Shown: positions 33,368-45,810 of the stretch, in pieces | How positions within the stretch are numbered: position 1 is the first letter of the stretch | How the letters are laid out: each line of letters begins with the position of its first letter | DNA from: Pseudoscleropodium purum | Taxonomy: Eukaryota > Streptophyta > Bryopsida > Hypnales > Brachytheciaceae | DNA length: 64,000 nt | Direction: 5' to 3' | Assembly: GCA_963969395.1 (NCBI GenBank) | Contig: OZ017797.1 | Location: forward strand, 35,278,001 to 35,342,000 | Made by a program: the position numbers and the translations under genes | The notes under the pieces: model-generated | Databases searched by the model: none | What the model saw: the letters and a program-made list of their open reading frames with translations, nothing else | What the model was told of the DNA's origin: nothing

Positions 33368-34249
33368 ATGAATACAAACAAAATCACGGATTTGTATACT
33401 ATAGGCAAGCCATTAGGTGCGGGTAGTAGTGGAATCACATATTTGTGCATCCAAATTGCAACATACAAACAGTATGCATGCAAATGCATACCAAAGCACA
33501 ATCTCATCTCACAAGAACTACATAAAATGGTAGAACGTGAAATTGACACCCTAAGATTTATCAATTTTAAAGAGCACCCAAATATAGTGGCACTGAAAGA
33601 TGTTTTGGAAGATGATGATTATATATATTTAGTGATGGAGCTATGTGAAGGAGGGACAATCTATGATCGTATGGCTCAAAAAGGTACTTTTGATGAGCTA
33701 AGAGCTGCTCAAATGATCAAAGAAATTGCTAGTGCTATTGAAGCTTGCCATGACTTTGGCATTGTGCATAGGGACTTGAAGCTTGAAAACTTGATGTTTG
33801 AAAGCAAAGACAAAAATTCAGCACTAAAAATGATTGATTTTGGGTCAGCCCAATTCTTTGAGCTTGGTGAGGTATTGACCAATGTTGTTGGGACTCCTCC
33901 ATTTACAGCCCCCGAAGTCATGCAACATGCCTATGGATCCAAAGTAGACATTTGGAGCCTTGGGGTGGTACTATATGCTCTCTTAGTAGGGTTTTTTCCT
34001 TTCAAAGGCTACACATTTGAAGACGTATATAAAAAAATCATGACGTGCCATGACTTGTTTGCTAAAGATCCATGGCTACGTATCTCGAATGGTGCAAAAG
34101 ACCTTCTTCAAAAAATGTTGACATATGATGTCAATGAGCGTTTGAGTGCATCAGAGGTTTTGAAGCATCCTTGGATTCTAGAAATGTCAAGTAAATTAAA
34201 AGAAAATAAGTTAAAAGAAAGTAGATGGAATAATACTCATTTAAAGTAG
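33368..34249 (+). CDS. Intronless CDPK/PPCK-like Ser/Thr protein kinase (kinase domain only)
   Basis: A 293-aa protein in one exon that is essentially only a CaMK-group kinase domain. Visible motifs are the glycine loop GAGSSG (17-22), ATP lysine K39 in YACK, alpha-C glutamate E58, catalytic loop HRDLKLEN (134-141), DFG (157-159) and APE (181-183). All catalytic residues are present, so it should be active. The wording is closest to plant CDPK and PEP-carboxylase-kinase domains (YACKCIPK, VMELCEGG, EACHDFGIVHRD, VDIWSLGVVLY). It lacks the autoinhibitory segment and EF hands of CDPKs. In size it resembles PPCK, which is regulated by expression rather than calcium. Oddities are Leu for the usual Pro in HRDLKPEN and PPFTAPE where relatives have PYYVAPE. 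The start is the first ATG in frame. Lack of introns fits a retrogene origin (inference). Confidence 0.9.
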   Translation: MNTNKITDLYTIGKPLGAGSSGITYLCIQIATYKQYACKCIPKHNLISQELHKMVEREIDTLRFINFKEHPNIVALKDVLEDDDYIYLVMELCEGGTIYDRMAQKGTFDELRAAQMIKEIASAIEACHDFGIVHRDLKLENLMFESKDKNSALKMIDFGSAQFFELGEVLTNVVGTPPFTAPEVMQHAYGSKVDIWSLGVVLYALLVGFFPFKGYTFEDVYKKIMTCHDLFAKDPWLRISNGAKDLLQKMLTYDVNERLSASEVLKHPWILEMSSKLKENKLKESRWNNTHLK

Positions 34250-37200
34250 GTGAAAGCATAATTTATGAATGTTTATATTAATATGTAAATGTTTATATTT
34301 GAATAGTTTGTCAATTTAGGTGGTCTCTTTGATGTAAAAAATTAATTAGTTCCACATTATTATATATGAAAAATTATATAAAAAATATTTTTTCATATTA
34401 TAAAAAGACTTGTGGTCATGTTTGATAAGTGTAAAGCTAGAGACACTATAGTAAGATTGTACCATGCTTGTAACATGTTTATTTGAATTTGAATTTTACA
34501 TTTTTAAGTTCAGCAATTTGTCCAATCTACAAATGGATGATATAAGAAGACCATGAACTTTGTTTGTTCCTCAATAAACCATTCTTGTCAATTCTTGACA
34601 TGGTTAAAGTTCTACTTAACCTTGTCAATTACTCTCACTACAAATGTCAAAAATTAGAACACAAGAATTTTTTTATACAAAACATCAAATCATCAATGTT
34701 GCCTTGAATTGGACAAATGTTTTATTTGCAATTTTAAGGCCTTCCAAAATCCACATTTATCTCCCTAGTTGTTCACAATTTGAATTTTGTTTCTCAAAAA
34801 TGGCTATCTACATTCATTTAATTGATAAATTTATTTTCAAAGTATACACAAGTTGATTTATTTGTAGGAAAAGATTATTTAAGCATCAATCTCTGACCTA
34901 TTTATCCTTTTGAAAGTTGCTAATCCACCATGAAATGATTTACTTATTGAAAACATGCATGTTTTTTCTTGCAAACAAACATTTGGCAGCAATTGAATTA
35001 GATTTCTCTAACCTTCATATCTTTGGTTTTGTGAACTACAATGAATCAATAAGAAGTGCTTAAATATAAAGAAAGTTATGTCTATGTCTTTCAATAAAGA
35101 AATTGATAGGAATTGAAATGTCTTTGCTCTAGCCCATTTCAATCATCTTAGAATGCCAACCTAATCTATGAGTATAATGTATACAATTCATACATTGAAA
35201 ACTCACTCTTGACCAGTTGTACTAGTGTGACTTTACAAGCAATTGACAAGTATTTTCACATAGAAGTTTGGAATGTTGGATGAGAATTGTTGATGACAAA
35301 TTAATATGGGTTGTTGTCTGCAAAAGAAACAATTGAGTTGGAATGACCCAACACTAGTCAATACTACATTATTATACTGTAAGATGGATTTTAGCTAGTG
35401 GAATTTAACCCCTTCAACATGTGGAGAGAATATTTGGGCGTGGATTTCTAGTATTTCATATTTTCATTATGCTTCCCTTATGTATTGGGCAAAATATCAA
35501 ATTATCAACACCTTGGCAAAATCGTGGAACAAATAATGAGATTAAAAAATGAAAAGGTGGAAACTATGCATAACTAAAGAACATGTTCTACGTATTCATA
35601 GTGAATACAAGGTCTTTTCTGTAGAAGGCTTTGTATTAAGCGTAGTTTGCTTCAAAAGTATGCATATATCTTCATTATTGGCAAGAGCAATTAGAAAACA
35701 ACTATCTAATATAATATGCTCCACTAAGTTGTAGAGGGTGTATACTAGCAAATCAATTTGTCTTGGATTCTTCAATCCACTTGCTTGAGTTTTATAATGA
35801 AGATTTGTAATAGTGCAATAGGACAATTTTGTGATGGGGATTCTCTATGAATGTATACAAATGCAGTCAAGGTTAGGAAGACAACCTTGAACATACTTCT
35901 TTAGATTGGCCTAGCCAGAATTAGCCTATAATTGATTATATATTGGGATTTAGCTTTGAAGGTCCCCTCCCACTTCAAAAGTTATAAATTGCATCATGAT
36001 TGTCAAAATCACAAATAAACATCATACTATCATTTGAAACTAAAAATGACTTTGCTAATTTTGACATTTCATTTTCAAAATTATTTGTATTGTCACTACT
36101 ACTATTGGATGATATCAATTATTGCTGCTCTACTTGAAATAAACTTTAAAAGCTAAAAATGTCCAAAATAAATATGTTTCTTTACAAAGTTTTATGGTTT
36201 ATTTCAACATAAAAGTGGATTATTTTATAAGGTAGTAGGAACTTGAAAAGAAACAAATTTGATCTTGTCATGCATATCTGCTTTTAATTCACATGCTTGG
36301 TTCATTCAATTGAAATCTAACAATACTTTTGGATGACATCATGAACCACCATATTTTTTCACCTTTTAGAAAATAGGAATATTAAACAATGTGCATGAAC
36401 TTACAAATCTAGAAGTATTAGTTTTTTGGATTAAAACACAACTATCAATTATGAAATTTTTCATTAGATAGTGATGGAAATGTTGGGAGTTTAGTATGAA
36501 AAAGTAAAAACCTAATTGTGCAATTTGTTAAAAATGCTCATTTTTTAATTAATTTTATAACAATATTGGTTTCCTATTTCTATCCATGTTTTTTTTTGAA
36601 AATCTCAAATTTGCTCATTTAGTGCAATGGAAAAGAAAAGAAGTTGACCCTACCATGCATTTGCCTTGAATTCAATTTTAAGGGCCATAATTGGATTTGA
36701 AGGGAAATGCATTTGGACTTGTCTTTGTGGTTTTTAAGAATTTCTTATGACACATTGCCCCATGACTTCATGAGCATCAAGAAGAAGAAAAGTGGTTGAA
36801 AATCTCAGCTTTTTATTTGTATGTATTGATAATGAGAGCAAAATCAAAATCATTTAGCAATAAATGACTCAATAGAAGGCCTAGAAGCCCCCCCTTCAAA
36901 ATCAAGTAAAAATAAGTATAGAAGGCCAAAAAATTGGTGAGGCTGTAGAAGTAGTGGGTTACATGGCAAGTCACAATTAATGATTCTTTTCTTACTTTTA
37001 AACTTCCATACTCACTACTTTTTTTATTTTGTAGGACTCTTTTTGTGGAACATGCTTTTAGGCAAGCCTATTGAAATTCTATGTGACCATAACACATTAA
37101 ATCTCACAACTATAAATTTTGTCTATTTAGTTGATTTTGAGATTCACATTGTTAAATCATATAGACCTCTCTTGTGATCTTTCTTGGATTTACAACAAAC

Positions 37201-38368
37201 CCAAACAAAAAGTATCATTACAATTTTAGTTTGAGGCCTGATGAAACCAACTTATAATTTTATTTGAGTGGTTCCTTGGTAGAGGTACTCAAATTTGCCA
37301 CCTATGGGATGTCTTAGCTAGAAGGATCATTGGAAGCTGACAAAAGATTGACTATAGCTCTCAAGAGCAACCAATGGGAGTTGAAAAATTCTTTGAGACA
37401 ACCAATGGGAGTTGAAGGATCTTTTGCTTCAAGAGTGTTCATTTCAAGGTGATTCTAGTGGCATGAGGAGGCAACCTCAGTTTTCAACTTTGAAGATTCA
37501 CAAAATACTACCCAAGACTTGGAAAATCACAAAAAAAAAACTTGGGTTGGATTTCTCTTGAGTTCACTAACAATTTCATAAATTTTTTGGGAACTCAAGA
37601 GATGGTAGAACCATAGAAAGTGTCAGATTTGTGTGTAGCTACCTTAGTATTGGTGTAAACCACCTCAATTTACACTTGGCATTTAAGGCTTAACCCTTGA
37701 AAGTCAAGGTGAACATTTTGTGTCTAATGGATGACAAGGAATCAAACTGTATAAGACAAGAGTGAAACTATTCATCCTCAAAATTTGTTTTGGAAAGGGA
37801 AGATCTTCTTCTACAATAGTTTGACTTGCAATGACTACTTTTGCAATTTTGGAGGCTAGTGATTCACACGGTAATAGAAAAGGATGATTTCAAGGGTCAC
37901 CCCTTCAGTGTTTAAGGGTTAAAATACAGTAATGAAACTCTCGTGGTAAAGATCGGATGAACTTCAGGAGGGCACAATGTTTCATAAAAAGCTTCCGAGT
38001 CGGTTATAACCGCCTCATGTCCTGGGACACACGTCGCATCTCTCAAGACAAGGCTCCAAGGTTTCCTCTCAACTGATTCTGTGAAAGACTGCTATGAAGT
38101 GTAATCCTGTGAAATTCTGTGAAAGGGAATTACGGATTATAAGTTCTCTGAAATTCGATGAAGAGGCTCATGAATTATATATAATTTCTGCGAAGTTCTG
38201 TGAAAGCTCGTCTTTGATGGAGGCTATGTCTTTAAAGAGAATAAAAATTTACCGTGCGTGACACTGATGAAGCAATAGAGGCTGCCGCAACCACGTATCA
38301 CTTCTGCATCCCGGAGCTTGCACTTATCGAAACCTTAGCATTGTCTAACTTCTTGTGCCGGAGAAAAA
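34250..38368. other. AT-rich intergenic region, no gene recognised
   Basis: About 4 kb of AT-rich DNA with no frame resembling a protein. It holds the third copy of a dispersed repeat (37715-37935) and a short 31-bp-spaced duplication of caaccaatgggagttga (37368 and 37399). From about 37980 composition becomes more even and probably leads into the coiled-coil gene. Confidence 0.55.
37715..37935. repeat. Dispersed repeat, copy 3
   Basis: Matches copies at 12860 and 16085 through ggatgacaaggaatc, aactattcatcctcaaaatt, gaagatcttcttctacaata, gtttgacttgcaatgac and ttcacacggtaatagaaaag. Confidence 0.8.
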
Positions 38369-41019
38369 ATGACGAAAGAATCCATCGATGCAGAGACCAT
38401 GGAGCAGCTGACAAAGCTTGGGGTGAGCCTAACTGATGTTGTTTACGTGGTCCATTTCTTTCAATTCCTGAAGACAAATATGCTTCCCCAGGATTTCTGA
38501 GGCTCCAATCTTTACTGCAAGATTGAAACAATTTGTGAAGGACCCCATGAACGGTTTAGACATGAAGGGACCCTCCAACACTGGACGTCATGAACTTGTA
38601 CAGCGCACAACAGGGTTTGTGGGGAGCAATTCACATATTCCTGATGACACAACCTTCGTCACAGCAGTTAACATATATCAATGGTATGCTTTAATTCCTG
38701 TAGGATATTCTTCACGCAGTTCATGACGATGAGAAGAAGGAGATGGTGCGAATAAGCGAAGAAAAGAATCAGCTCAGTGAGGGTCTGGACATGATGTCCT
38801 CGGAAATAGCAAACCTTCGAAGCTCCATCGCCAGCCACGACCGACAGGGGAATCCTCAGCATGCTCTTGATGACGGTGCGGCTCTCGAGAGGATGCTTGG
38901 TGCGATCGAACTTGGTCACAACCGCGCTGAACAGCTTGAAAGCAAAATTGGAAACCTGCAAGTACGTAAACTGCACTATCTTTCATATATGACCTGTGCA
39001 GTACCAAAGTTAAGCAGATCCTGTTCACAGATATACATTGTTTGTTCTATTTGGTACACTTTGTATTTGACTAGGTTGAAAGCGATGATACGCTATGAAC
39101 ACCATGTATTGGTGTACCAATTGATGAACACCATTTACTCAATATTGGATCCCGTGTTGGCCACTTGATAATAGGAAAATTGTTGCTCGAGTGACTATTC
39201 ACTCAAAAGATTCCTAACAATGGTCCCATAGTTCACAATCTAACAAAAAGAATTCATTTACTCTACATCATGCTATTTCGGTGTTACATTAAATCATGGA
39301 TGACACATTATAGAATAAACAGTGAAGCTGTGGCAAGGTGTATTGCGTCAAACAACAACAGTCACAGTAACATCAACTTTATGAGACGTCAGCACCGAAT
39401 GAAACTGAAGGTTAACCTTGTGCAGAAAAAAATTGATAAGGAAAATGCTGTAGATGTCAACAGCACCACGGAAGTGCAGAATGCGTGCCAGGCTCTCGAA
39501 GACCATCGAGTTCAACTTGCCGCGAAATCCAATCAAATTGACACTTACGCTCAGGTTCGTTCGCCCTCAAAAAGCATCTGTTATCACATCTTGCACCTGA
39601 ATTCAGAAAGTAGTGTCGCAGTCACAACGACACCCTGCAGCAGGACTACTATTTAGGGTTTGTTACAAGTTCCACCTAGGGTTCTCCTTACGGTTTGTTG
39701 CAAGTTCAGGCAGAGGATACTGAAATCGATTAGAACCTGAATCCTGTTTCCAACAGCAATGCATTTATTGAAACACTGTACGGTTGGCCATCAAATAGCA
39801 AGTGGTGTAAGCATGATGGAGATAGGGTTGTCTAACTTGCACTTTGAAAATGCATAAGAAATTATTTCAGAGGAAAAAAGAGAATTTTAGACCCTAAATT
39901 CGATTTGTAACCCTGCGCTAGAGATTCTGTGCAGGCGCTGAAAAGTATAGCACAGAAGATCGAGGGAGCTGATGAGTCCCAAGAGAAACTGTCCAACGCA
40001 TTCAAAATTGCGGAACGATTGCGTAAACGGTTGCAAGAGTGTGATGAGGCACTTGAAACCACAAACCAGGTACGAAGCTGATGCCAAAACATCGAGCCCT
40101 GTTTCATGGTGACCCTCAGTCATCCATGCTGAAAATTTGCACCATCTCTAGGATTTCTCAAGTCACATACAATTAGGTCATAACTCAACGATGTTAACAC
40201 AGAGCCGCGAGATGGGAGAGATGAGATTAGCGAATGATTGCAGCCTTTCTGAAAGTTTGGAATCCCGGGAAGCCCACATCAGAGAACTGGAGGAAAAGCT
40301 CTTCGCAAAGGATAAAGAGGTGATTTTCCCTTCCTCTCACTCTTCGGAGACTTTGGGGAGCACCAGATCTGGATACATTTAATGTTGATTTAGGTGACAA
40401 CATGTTGCGCTTTCATTCAGGTAGAAGCAACTCAGCAGCGGCTACAGACCTTGGAGCTGGCGATTGATGCCAATAAGGAACGAGCACGGAAGCTGGAATT
40501 GGAACTGAAGGCCATGTCCAATTTGCAGTGGCAAGTATCCCCTCCATCTCGTCTTCTTCCCTTTTAAGTTATAAGAGCCTCTCATTGCGTGGAGTGCTGC
40601 TCCGGAGGCACCCAGTGTGTTGTTATGTAAAGAGACCGAAGCAGAGGTGAACATTTCAGGGTGTGGTGTCCCCTGAGCAGCACTCGTCCCCTCTCATTGA
40701 CCTGCTACCGTAACACTCGAATTTTCTGTCTTTGTAACCTGATGGGGTCTTCATTGGGGGTTGGAGCAGACCAACACGTCTTCACCGCTGAGAAGTCTGT
40801 GTCTTGTTTCAGTTCCTGCATCATAACAACCATGCACGGAATCACAATGCTCAGAAGCAGCATTCAAGCTGGGTACTGCAGGATTTCGATCCGTATCCAG
40901 CCGGCTCTACATACCGCTGTGATGTTGATTCCAAGTGCAAGTCACCTGTGATCGTAGGCAATAATTCAGGCAAACAGACACTAAGTTCACGATTTGGAAA
41001 CAATCCAACGACCAGGTAA
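38369..41019 (+). CDS. Uncharacterised coiled-coil protein (seven exons)
   Basis: I do not recognise the family. Exons 38369-38422, 38704-38961, 39426-39554, 39935-40069, 40203-40319, 40421-40534 and 40813-41019 all join in phase 0 with GT-AG borders and give 337 aa. Most of the protein is charged, heptad-rich helix: EEKNQLSEGLDMMSSEIANL, KSIAQKIEGADESQEKL, LRKRLQECDEALETT, EAHIRELEEKLFAKDKEVEA and ERARKLELELKAM. The tail (about 270-337) is His/Asn-rich (FLHHNNHARNHNAQKQHSSW), then polar with two Cys, and is not coiled coil. No signal peptide or membrane segment is seen. Uniform phase-0 exons of 114-135 bp suggest expansion of a helical rod. A cytoskeletal or scaffold role is a guess. The first exon (18 codons) rests on frame continuity only. 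Confidence 0.75.
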
Positions 41020-42348
41020 AGCGAGAGCCTCTACATCAGGGCTGAATCCCCCAGAGAGGTTCTTGTAAAAATTCTTGCTGGAAGCATCACTCACAATAAC
41101 AATCTGCAAACCCCAGTAACAAAACTAAGGACGGACCGCATTCGCTTTCTTGTAATCCTAATGTATTCTTGTTGCAATAGGTTGACCTAAGATTTGTATC
41201 GCGTGATGAATCCTTTGGCGATCTCACGCAACGAAGGACCAAGAGATTGTGAAACGATTCTAACAGTACTTAAGAGAAGATTCGGTAATAGAATTGTGGC
41301 GCAGAATTCGCGCACGTTTGGGCAAGTCCAAGAGACCAAAGTTGAGCAGTTGTGCACACAATCTAGACAACTCTGATTGAATGGGGCCAGGGGCTTTGGA
41401 ATGGCAAGGCTAACGCACTTTTCGTTCTTGAAATTCAATAGTAGGTCAAAGACGATGTACACAACCACATGCGAGAATTTCTCCGTCAAACAAAGGAACC
41501 TGCCGTTCCTGGGAATGTTCGTCGTTGTACGCTAGGAATGGTCGCCAAAAGAACGCGGCCCTTTCGCTTTTGGAGAAGACCCCACTTTGTTTAGGTCCCC
41601 AGCTCACATGCGGCGTGACGGGTGAAGAATTGACGGCCCTCCTTTGTTGCTAATTTCGGGGGCTTGCGACCACTCATTGCGTGTGGGAGCCTCGGGAAGT
41701 CAGACACACGTCCCCCTGCTAGCCAGAGAAACCATGCCGCAGATTTTCAGTCTTTCAGAGAATATTTAAGAGAAACCCTAACTTTCCATTTTCAGTTTCT
41801 TCCCCTTGCTCTCTCCGTCACTGCAACACTGCTCGTGTTTGACAGTTCCTTTTTCACCTTTTCTGTGCTTTTGCCAGCCATCGTCAACAGCCATCGCTCC
41901 CGTCAAGTCAAGGCAAGGCACCAAGGATCCACACTCGTTGGAAGGAACGTTGTGAAGAGGTACTCAACGATAAAAGATATGACAGAAGTCACAGAACAGG
42001 AACTGTCTAATTTCAGAATGAAAAGAGGTTTCATTGCGTACTGGTGGTGGGACACGCACTCTATTGAATTACCTACCCTAGAAGAAAGAATAATAGGAAA
42101 TTCACAAAAAAGAGGAAAAGCTCGGGACCTGGAAAAGCCTGACTTAATGGTAGTTGGGGTTCAAGTTGCTTGATCATTTGCTGCTCTTCATTCTGTCTCT
42201 TGACGAATGGTAGGCATTTCTCACTCAAGCTTGCATTGATTCCCTTGTGGCGTGGTTGTAGGAGTTGCCCTTCTAATCCCAGTTGCATCAACGTCGTCGT
42301 TCATTTCGTTCGAACTTCGAAGCTTGCTTGCAGTTGGGAAAGTGAGCT
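41020..42348. other. Intergenic region between the coiled-coil gene and phosphoglycerate mutase
   Basis: No gene recognised. A plus-strand frame at 41664-42173 is open for 169 codons but has no recognisable domain. The last few hundred bases should contain the promoter and leader of the next gene. Confidence 0.5.
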
Positions 42349-44938
42349 ATGGCGGCCGCGTCGTCGTCTCTTTGCCCGGCGTCCTCGACCGGATTTGTGC
42401 GCCATCATTCAGTTCCATTGCGGACGTGCTGCGTTGCGCTTCGCAATGTCGAGATTAGTAGAAGTAGTCTTGTCAAGTCATCGTCGCTCGCCTTAAGTTT
42501 CGCTCGGACCCCCGCGTCGCTACGGCGGCGAGGAGGCGTCACCTCTGTTTTTTCTTGCACTCTGCAACAACAACAATCTGCCGAAACTATCTTTGGTACC
42601 AACGGTGCGTCCATCAGCACCAGTAAGTTCATTGCCCGCCTCGTACGCTCTGCCTCGCAATCTGTGGGAATGTTTTCCTTTCTTTCTTTTTCTTTTCTTG
42701 TTTGATTGATGGATAGATCTAGTTGAGGCTACTGCATTGATTTGGATTTTTGCTGTGATTGCCAGAGTTTTTCCTGTAGTTTTCTTTGGTTTGATTGATG
42801 GATAAATCTAGTAGTCGAGGGTGCAGCATTGATTTTTTTATTTCTTATTTCGCTGTGATTGATTGTAGGGGAGTCGGCGTTGATTCTGATCCGCCACGGA
42901 GAGTCGCTCTGGAACTCCAAGAATCTGTTCACGGGGTGCGTGGACGTGCCTCTGTCGCAAACGGGCGTGGAAGAAGCCATCGAAGCGGGCAAGCGCATAA
43001 GCGAACTTCCCGTGGATCTGATCTTCACCTCGGCGCTCATCCGCGCCCAGATGACCGCCATGCTCGCCATGACGCAACACCATCGCCAGAAAGTGAGCCT
43101 TCTTTCCAGCCTCATCCACAGGGGCATCAGTGGGCATATCTGTATTCGGAAAACGCAGTAACTTATCACTTCAGTAGTTCGTCGGGCACTTGGTTTTTAA
43201 ACATCTTTTTCAGATTTCCAGCCGGATTCCGAAATAGAACTCGATTTGCAATCAAGAGGCGCATTCTGTATCTGTATCTGTATCTGGAAAATAATTTTCA
43301 CATGAGGCTGGGAACCTCATTGCCAGAGATACAGATACCGAAGATTGGTGGTAATCTTTAACGAAATCATTTGTTAGTGTCGTCTTCTAGTGTGATGTAA
43401 TACTCTTTTGAGATTCTCGACTTTTCATCGTTCAGGTGCCTGTCATTCTTCACAACGAAAGTGAAAGGGCGGAGGCTTGGAGTCGAATCTTCAGCGACAC
43501 AGACGAGGTCATTCCCGTGGTCACTGCGTGGCAGCTTAACGAGCGCATGTAAGACCCATTTCTACGCATTTTTCTATAGCACGTGCATTTACTTTCGTGT
43601 TTAATACCATTATCTGAACCAGCTCAAAACCTCAGTCTATCTTGCCGCAAGAGAATTTCGAATTGGAGGCCTTGTTGTCGTAATAGGTCAAGAAAAGCCC
43701 GCATCGGACCCCATTTTCTAGTACTTCCAAGGAGGTCACTGAGGACCTATTTTTGTTTGTTTATAGACCAGCACATACAATGGTCTTCACTATTCTGGTC
43801 ATATGAGATTTGAATTCTATCATTTCCACAATACGATCACTCGAAATGGTCATTTATAACCATGAACCCTGGGCCCTTTAGAGGTCAATAAAAACATCAT
43901 AGAGAGTTATTGATTAATGACTAAGTGGCAATGGTTTTAAGAGCCTCTACAAGAACATATTGAGGATCATGTGACTGGCATGCAGGTATGGTGAATTGCA
44001 AGGATTGAACAAGAAAGAGACTGCTGACAAGTTCGGGGTCGAGAAAGTCAAGGAGTGGCGCCGAAGTTATGATATCCCTCCTCCCAATGGAGAAAGTCTG
44101 GAGATGTGTGCAGAACGAGCTGTCAAATATTTCGTGGAGCACGTAAGAATCTCAAACAAATTCCTATTATTGAATTTTCTTGTGTGATATTGGGAGTGGT
44201 CTTCGTAATTGTAGGACTGTCTTTGAATATCTGTGTTGTTTGAGCAGGTGGTTCCAGAGCTCCAGGCCGGGAAGAATATTATGATTGCAGCTCATGGTAA
44301 TTCGTTGCGCGCTATCATCATGTACTTGGATCAGCTTACATCGAAGGAGGTCATCGAGCTTGAGCTATCAACGGGCATTCCTATGCTTTACACTCTCAAG
44401 GGTTCCAAATTTCTTCGCCGGGGAAGTCCAGTTGGACCAACAGTTCACGGTGTCTACGCCTTAACACAGGTAACGAAGCAGCTCTTTTTTATGTGTCTGC
44501 AGGCAGGCCTTCATTTTTGTCAGCTTTTGGGGTTAAGAAAATGTTTACGAATAGTTTGTTGCTGTTGATAAAACTCCTACTAATTAAAACTGTGTTAGCT
44601 TTTCATTCATTCATTCACATATAATATCGAGTTTTCATTCTGTTACATCGTAAATATTGATAGTTTGTCTACGCCTGCCTAGGGAAGAATGTCTAATCAT
44701 TAACACTGTAAGTGGGAGCAGAAGAAAGGTAACCAATAGAGATTTTAACTTACAACGAGATCACCATTACGGAAGCTTGACTGTATGCAAGACCGGGCTA
44801 TTTTGTGTGCCGTTCTTTAATGTCATTGTTTTTCGTGTCTGAGTGGTGAACCTGCCCGGGGTCTTACCGTCTTTGTATTTGCAGGATCTCGCTAATTACC
44901 GTGACCAATCACGTCCTCGCGAGGACACCATCAATTAG
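42349..44938 (+). CDS. Phosphoglycerate mutase, 2,3-BPG-dependent type, plastid-targeted
   Basis: Interconverts 3- and 2-phosphoglycerate in glycolysis. Exons 42349-42622, 42869-43092, 43436-43548, 43986-44142, 44248-44469 and 44885-44938 give 347 aa with consistent phases. Exon 1 (about 91 residues, rich in Ser, Ala and Arg, few acidic residues) reads as a chloroplast transit peptide. The mature domain begins at [20 protein letters not shown], with phospho-accepting His101. It continues with [32 protein letters not shown] (the dPGM hallmark), [20 protein letters not shown], the second catalytic His272 in [18 protein letters not shown], and RRGSPVGPT. It closely resembles the plastid-type dPGM proteins of plants, distinct from the cofactor-independent cytosolic enzyme. 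All catalytic residues seen are intact. Confidence 0.97.
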
Positions 44939-45810
44939 TCACAGAGCCAATCTTTTTCCATACTACACCGCGAGTGCTATTCTGTCCCAGATTTGGAGAC
45001 GTATTAGCTGGACACCTCCAAATCTATGGCATCCAAAGGAGAAACTGCATTCTTTCACTCTGGCACGGTGGAGATGTATATCATGTCGAGCTTGCATTGG
45101 GCATGAAGAAACAACCTCTGCAAGCATGTATCATAATGGAAGCGCTACTTCCTCTGGGTTACCCAAGCAATGGAGTTTTATCTCTGACGTCGTCAATCAT
45201 CTGGTGGTGGTTTGAATGTTGTGGATTTAGGGCGTCCCAACGTTTAGACCGAAGGAGTGGTGGACGAACCTGTTGGGGCGTAGGCCATTGTCTGTCTGGG
45301 TTATCTCATAACATTCTTTAAATTCTTTAGAGTCACAAAATCTTTTCTGTAGATGCTGACAGTGGTTCGAAATGTTCTAGCAATTCTAATCTTTTCATAA
45401 AGAGACTGTTCTCGCAATTGTTTCGTCACACACTGGTTGCCATTGGGATATTTGTTAAATGCCGCTTGTGGCATTAGTTCTATGTTTCTGGTTAATGCTG
45501 CTCTAGAGACATTTATGTTCACTCTCGAACCTGAATGAATGCCATCTAGAGACGTTTATGTTCTGATAAATGATGCTTGTGGCTGAAGTTGTGGCAGCAG
45601 TGGGATATGGATGCATTTTTGCCGGTTTGGGAGGCACTAATCGGGATTTTGGCAGCTCTCTTCCAAAATTCATATCCATGATTCCTCTTCCATTTCCTCT
45701 CATTTTCTAAGTACACATGTGCAGTTAGATCACTCATTGTGCCATTCCTAAGTTATCTGATTCACTAAATACCGCTGCCCAGCTAAGAGTCTGTAGATAA
45801 AAAAGTTCAA
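44939..45810. other. Region between convergent genes, no gene recognised
   Basis: It lies between two convergent genes, phosphoglycerate mutase (plus) and peroxiredoxin (minus), so it probably holds both 3' untranslated regions. Short open frames at 44974-45321 show no domain. Confidence 0.5.

Noticed and set aside
41664..42173. 169-codon plus-strand frame upstream of phosphoglycerate mutase
   Set aside because: No domain, uneven composition and no splice partner; likely a chance frame in promoter DNA.
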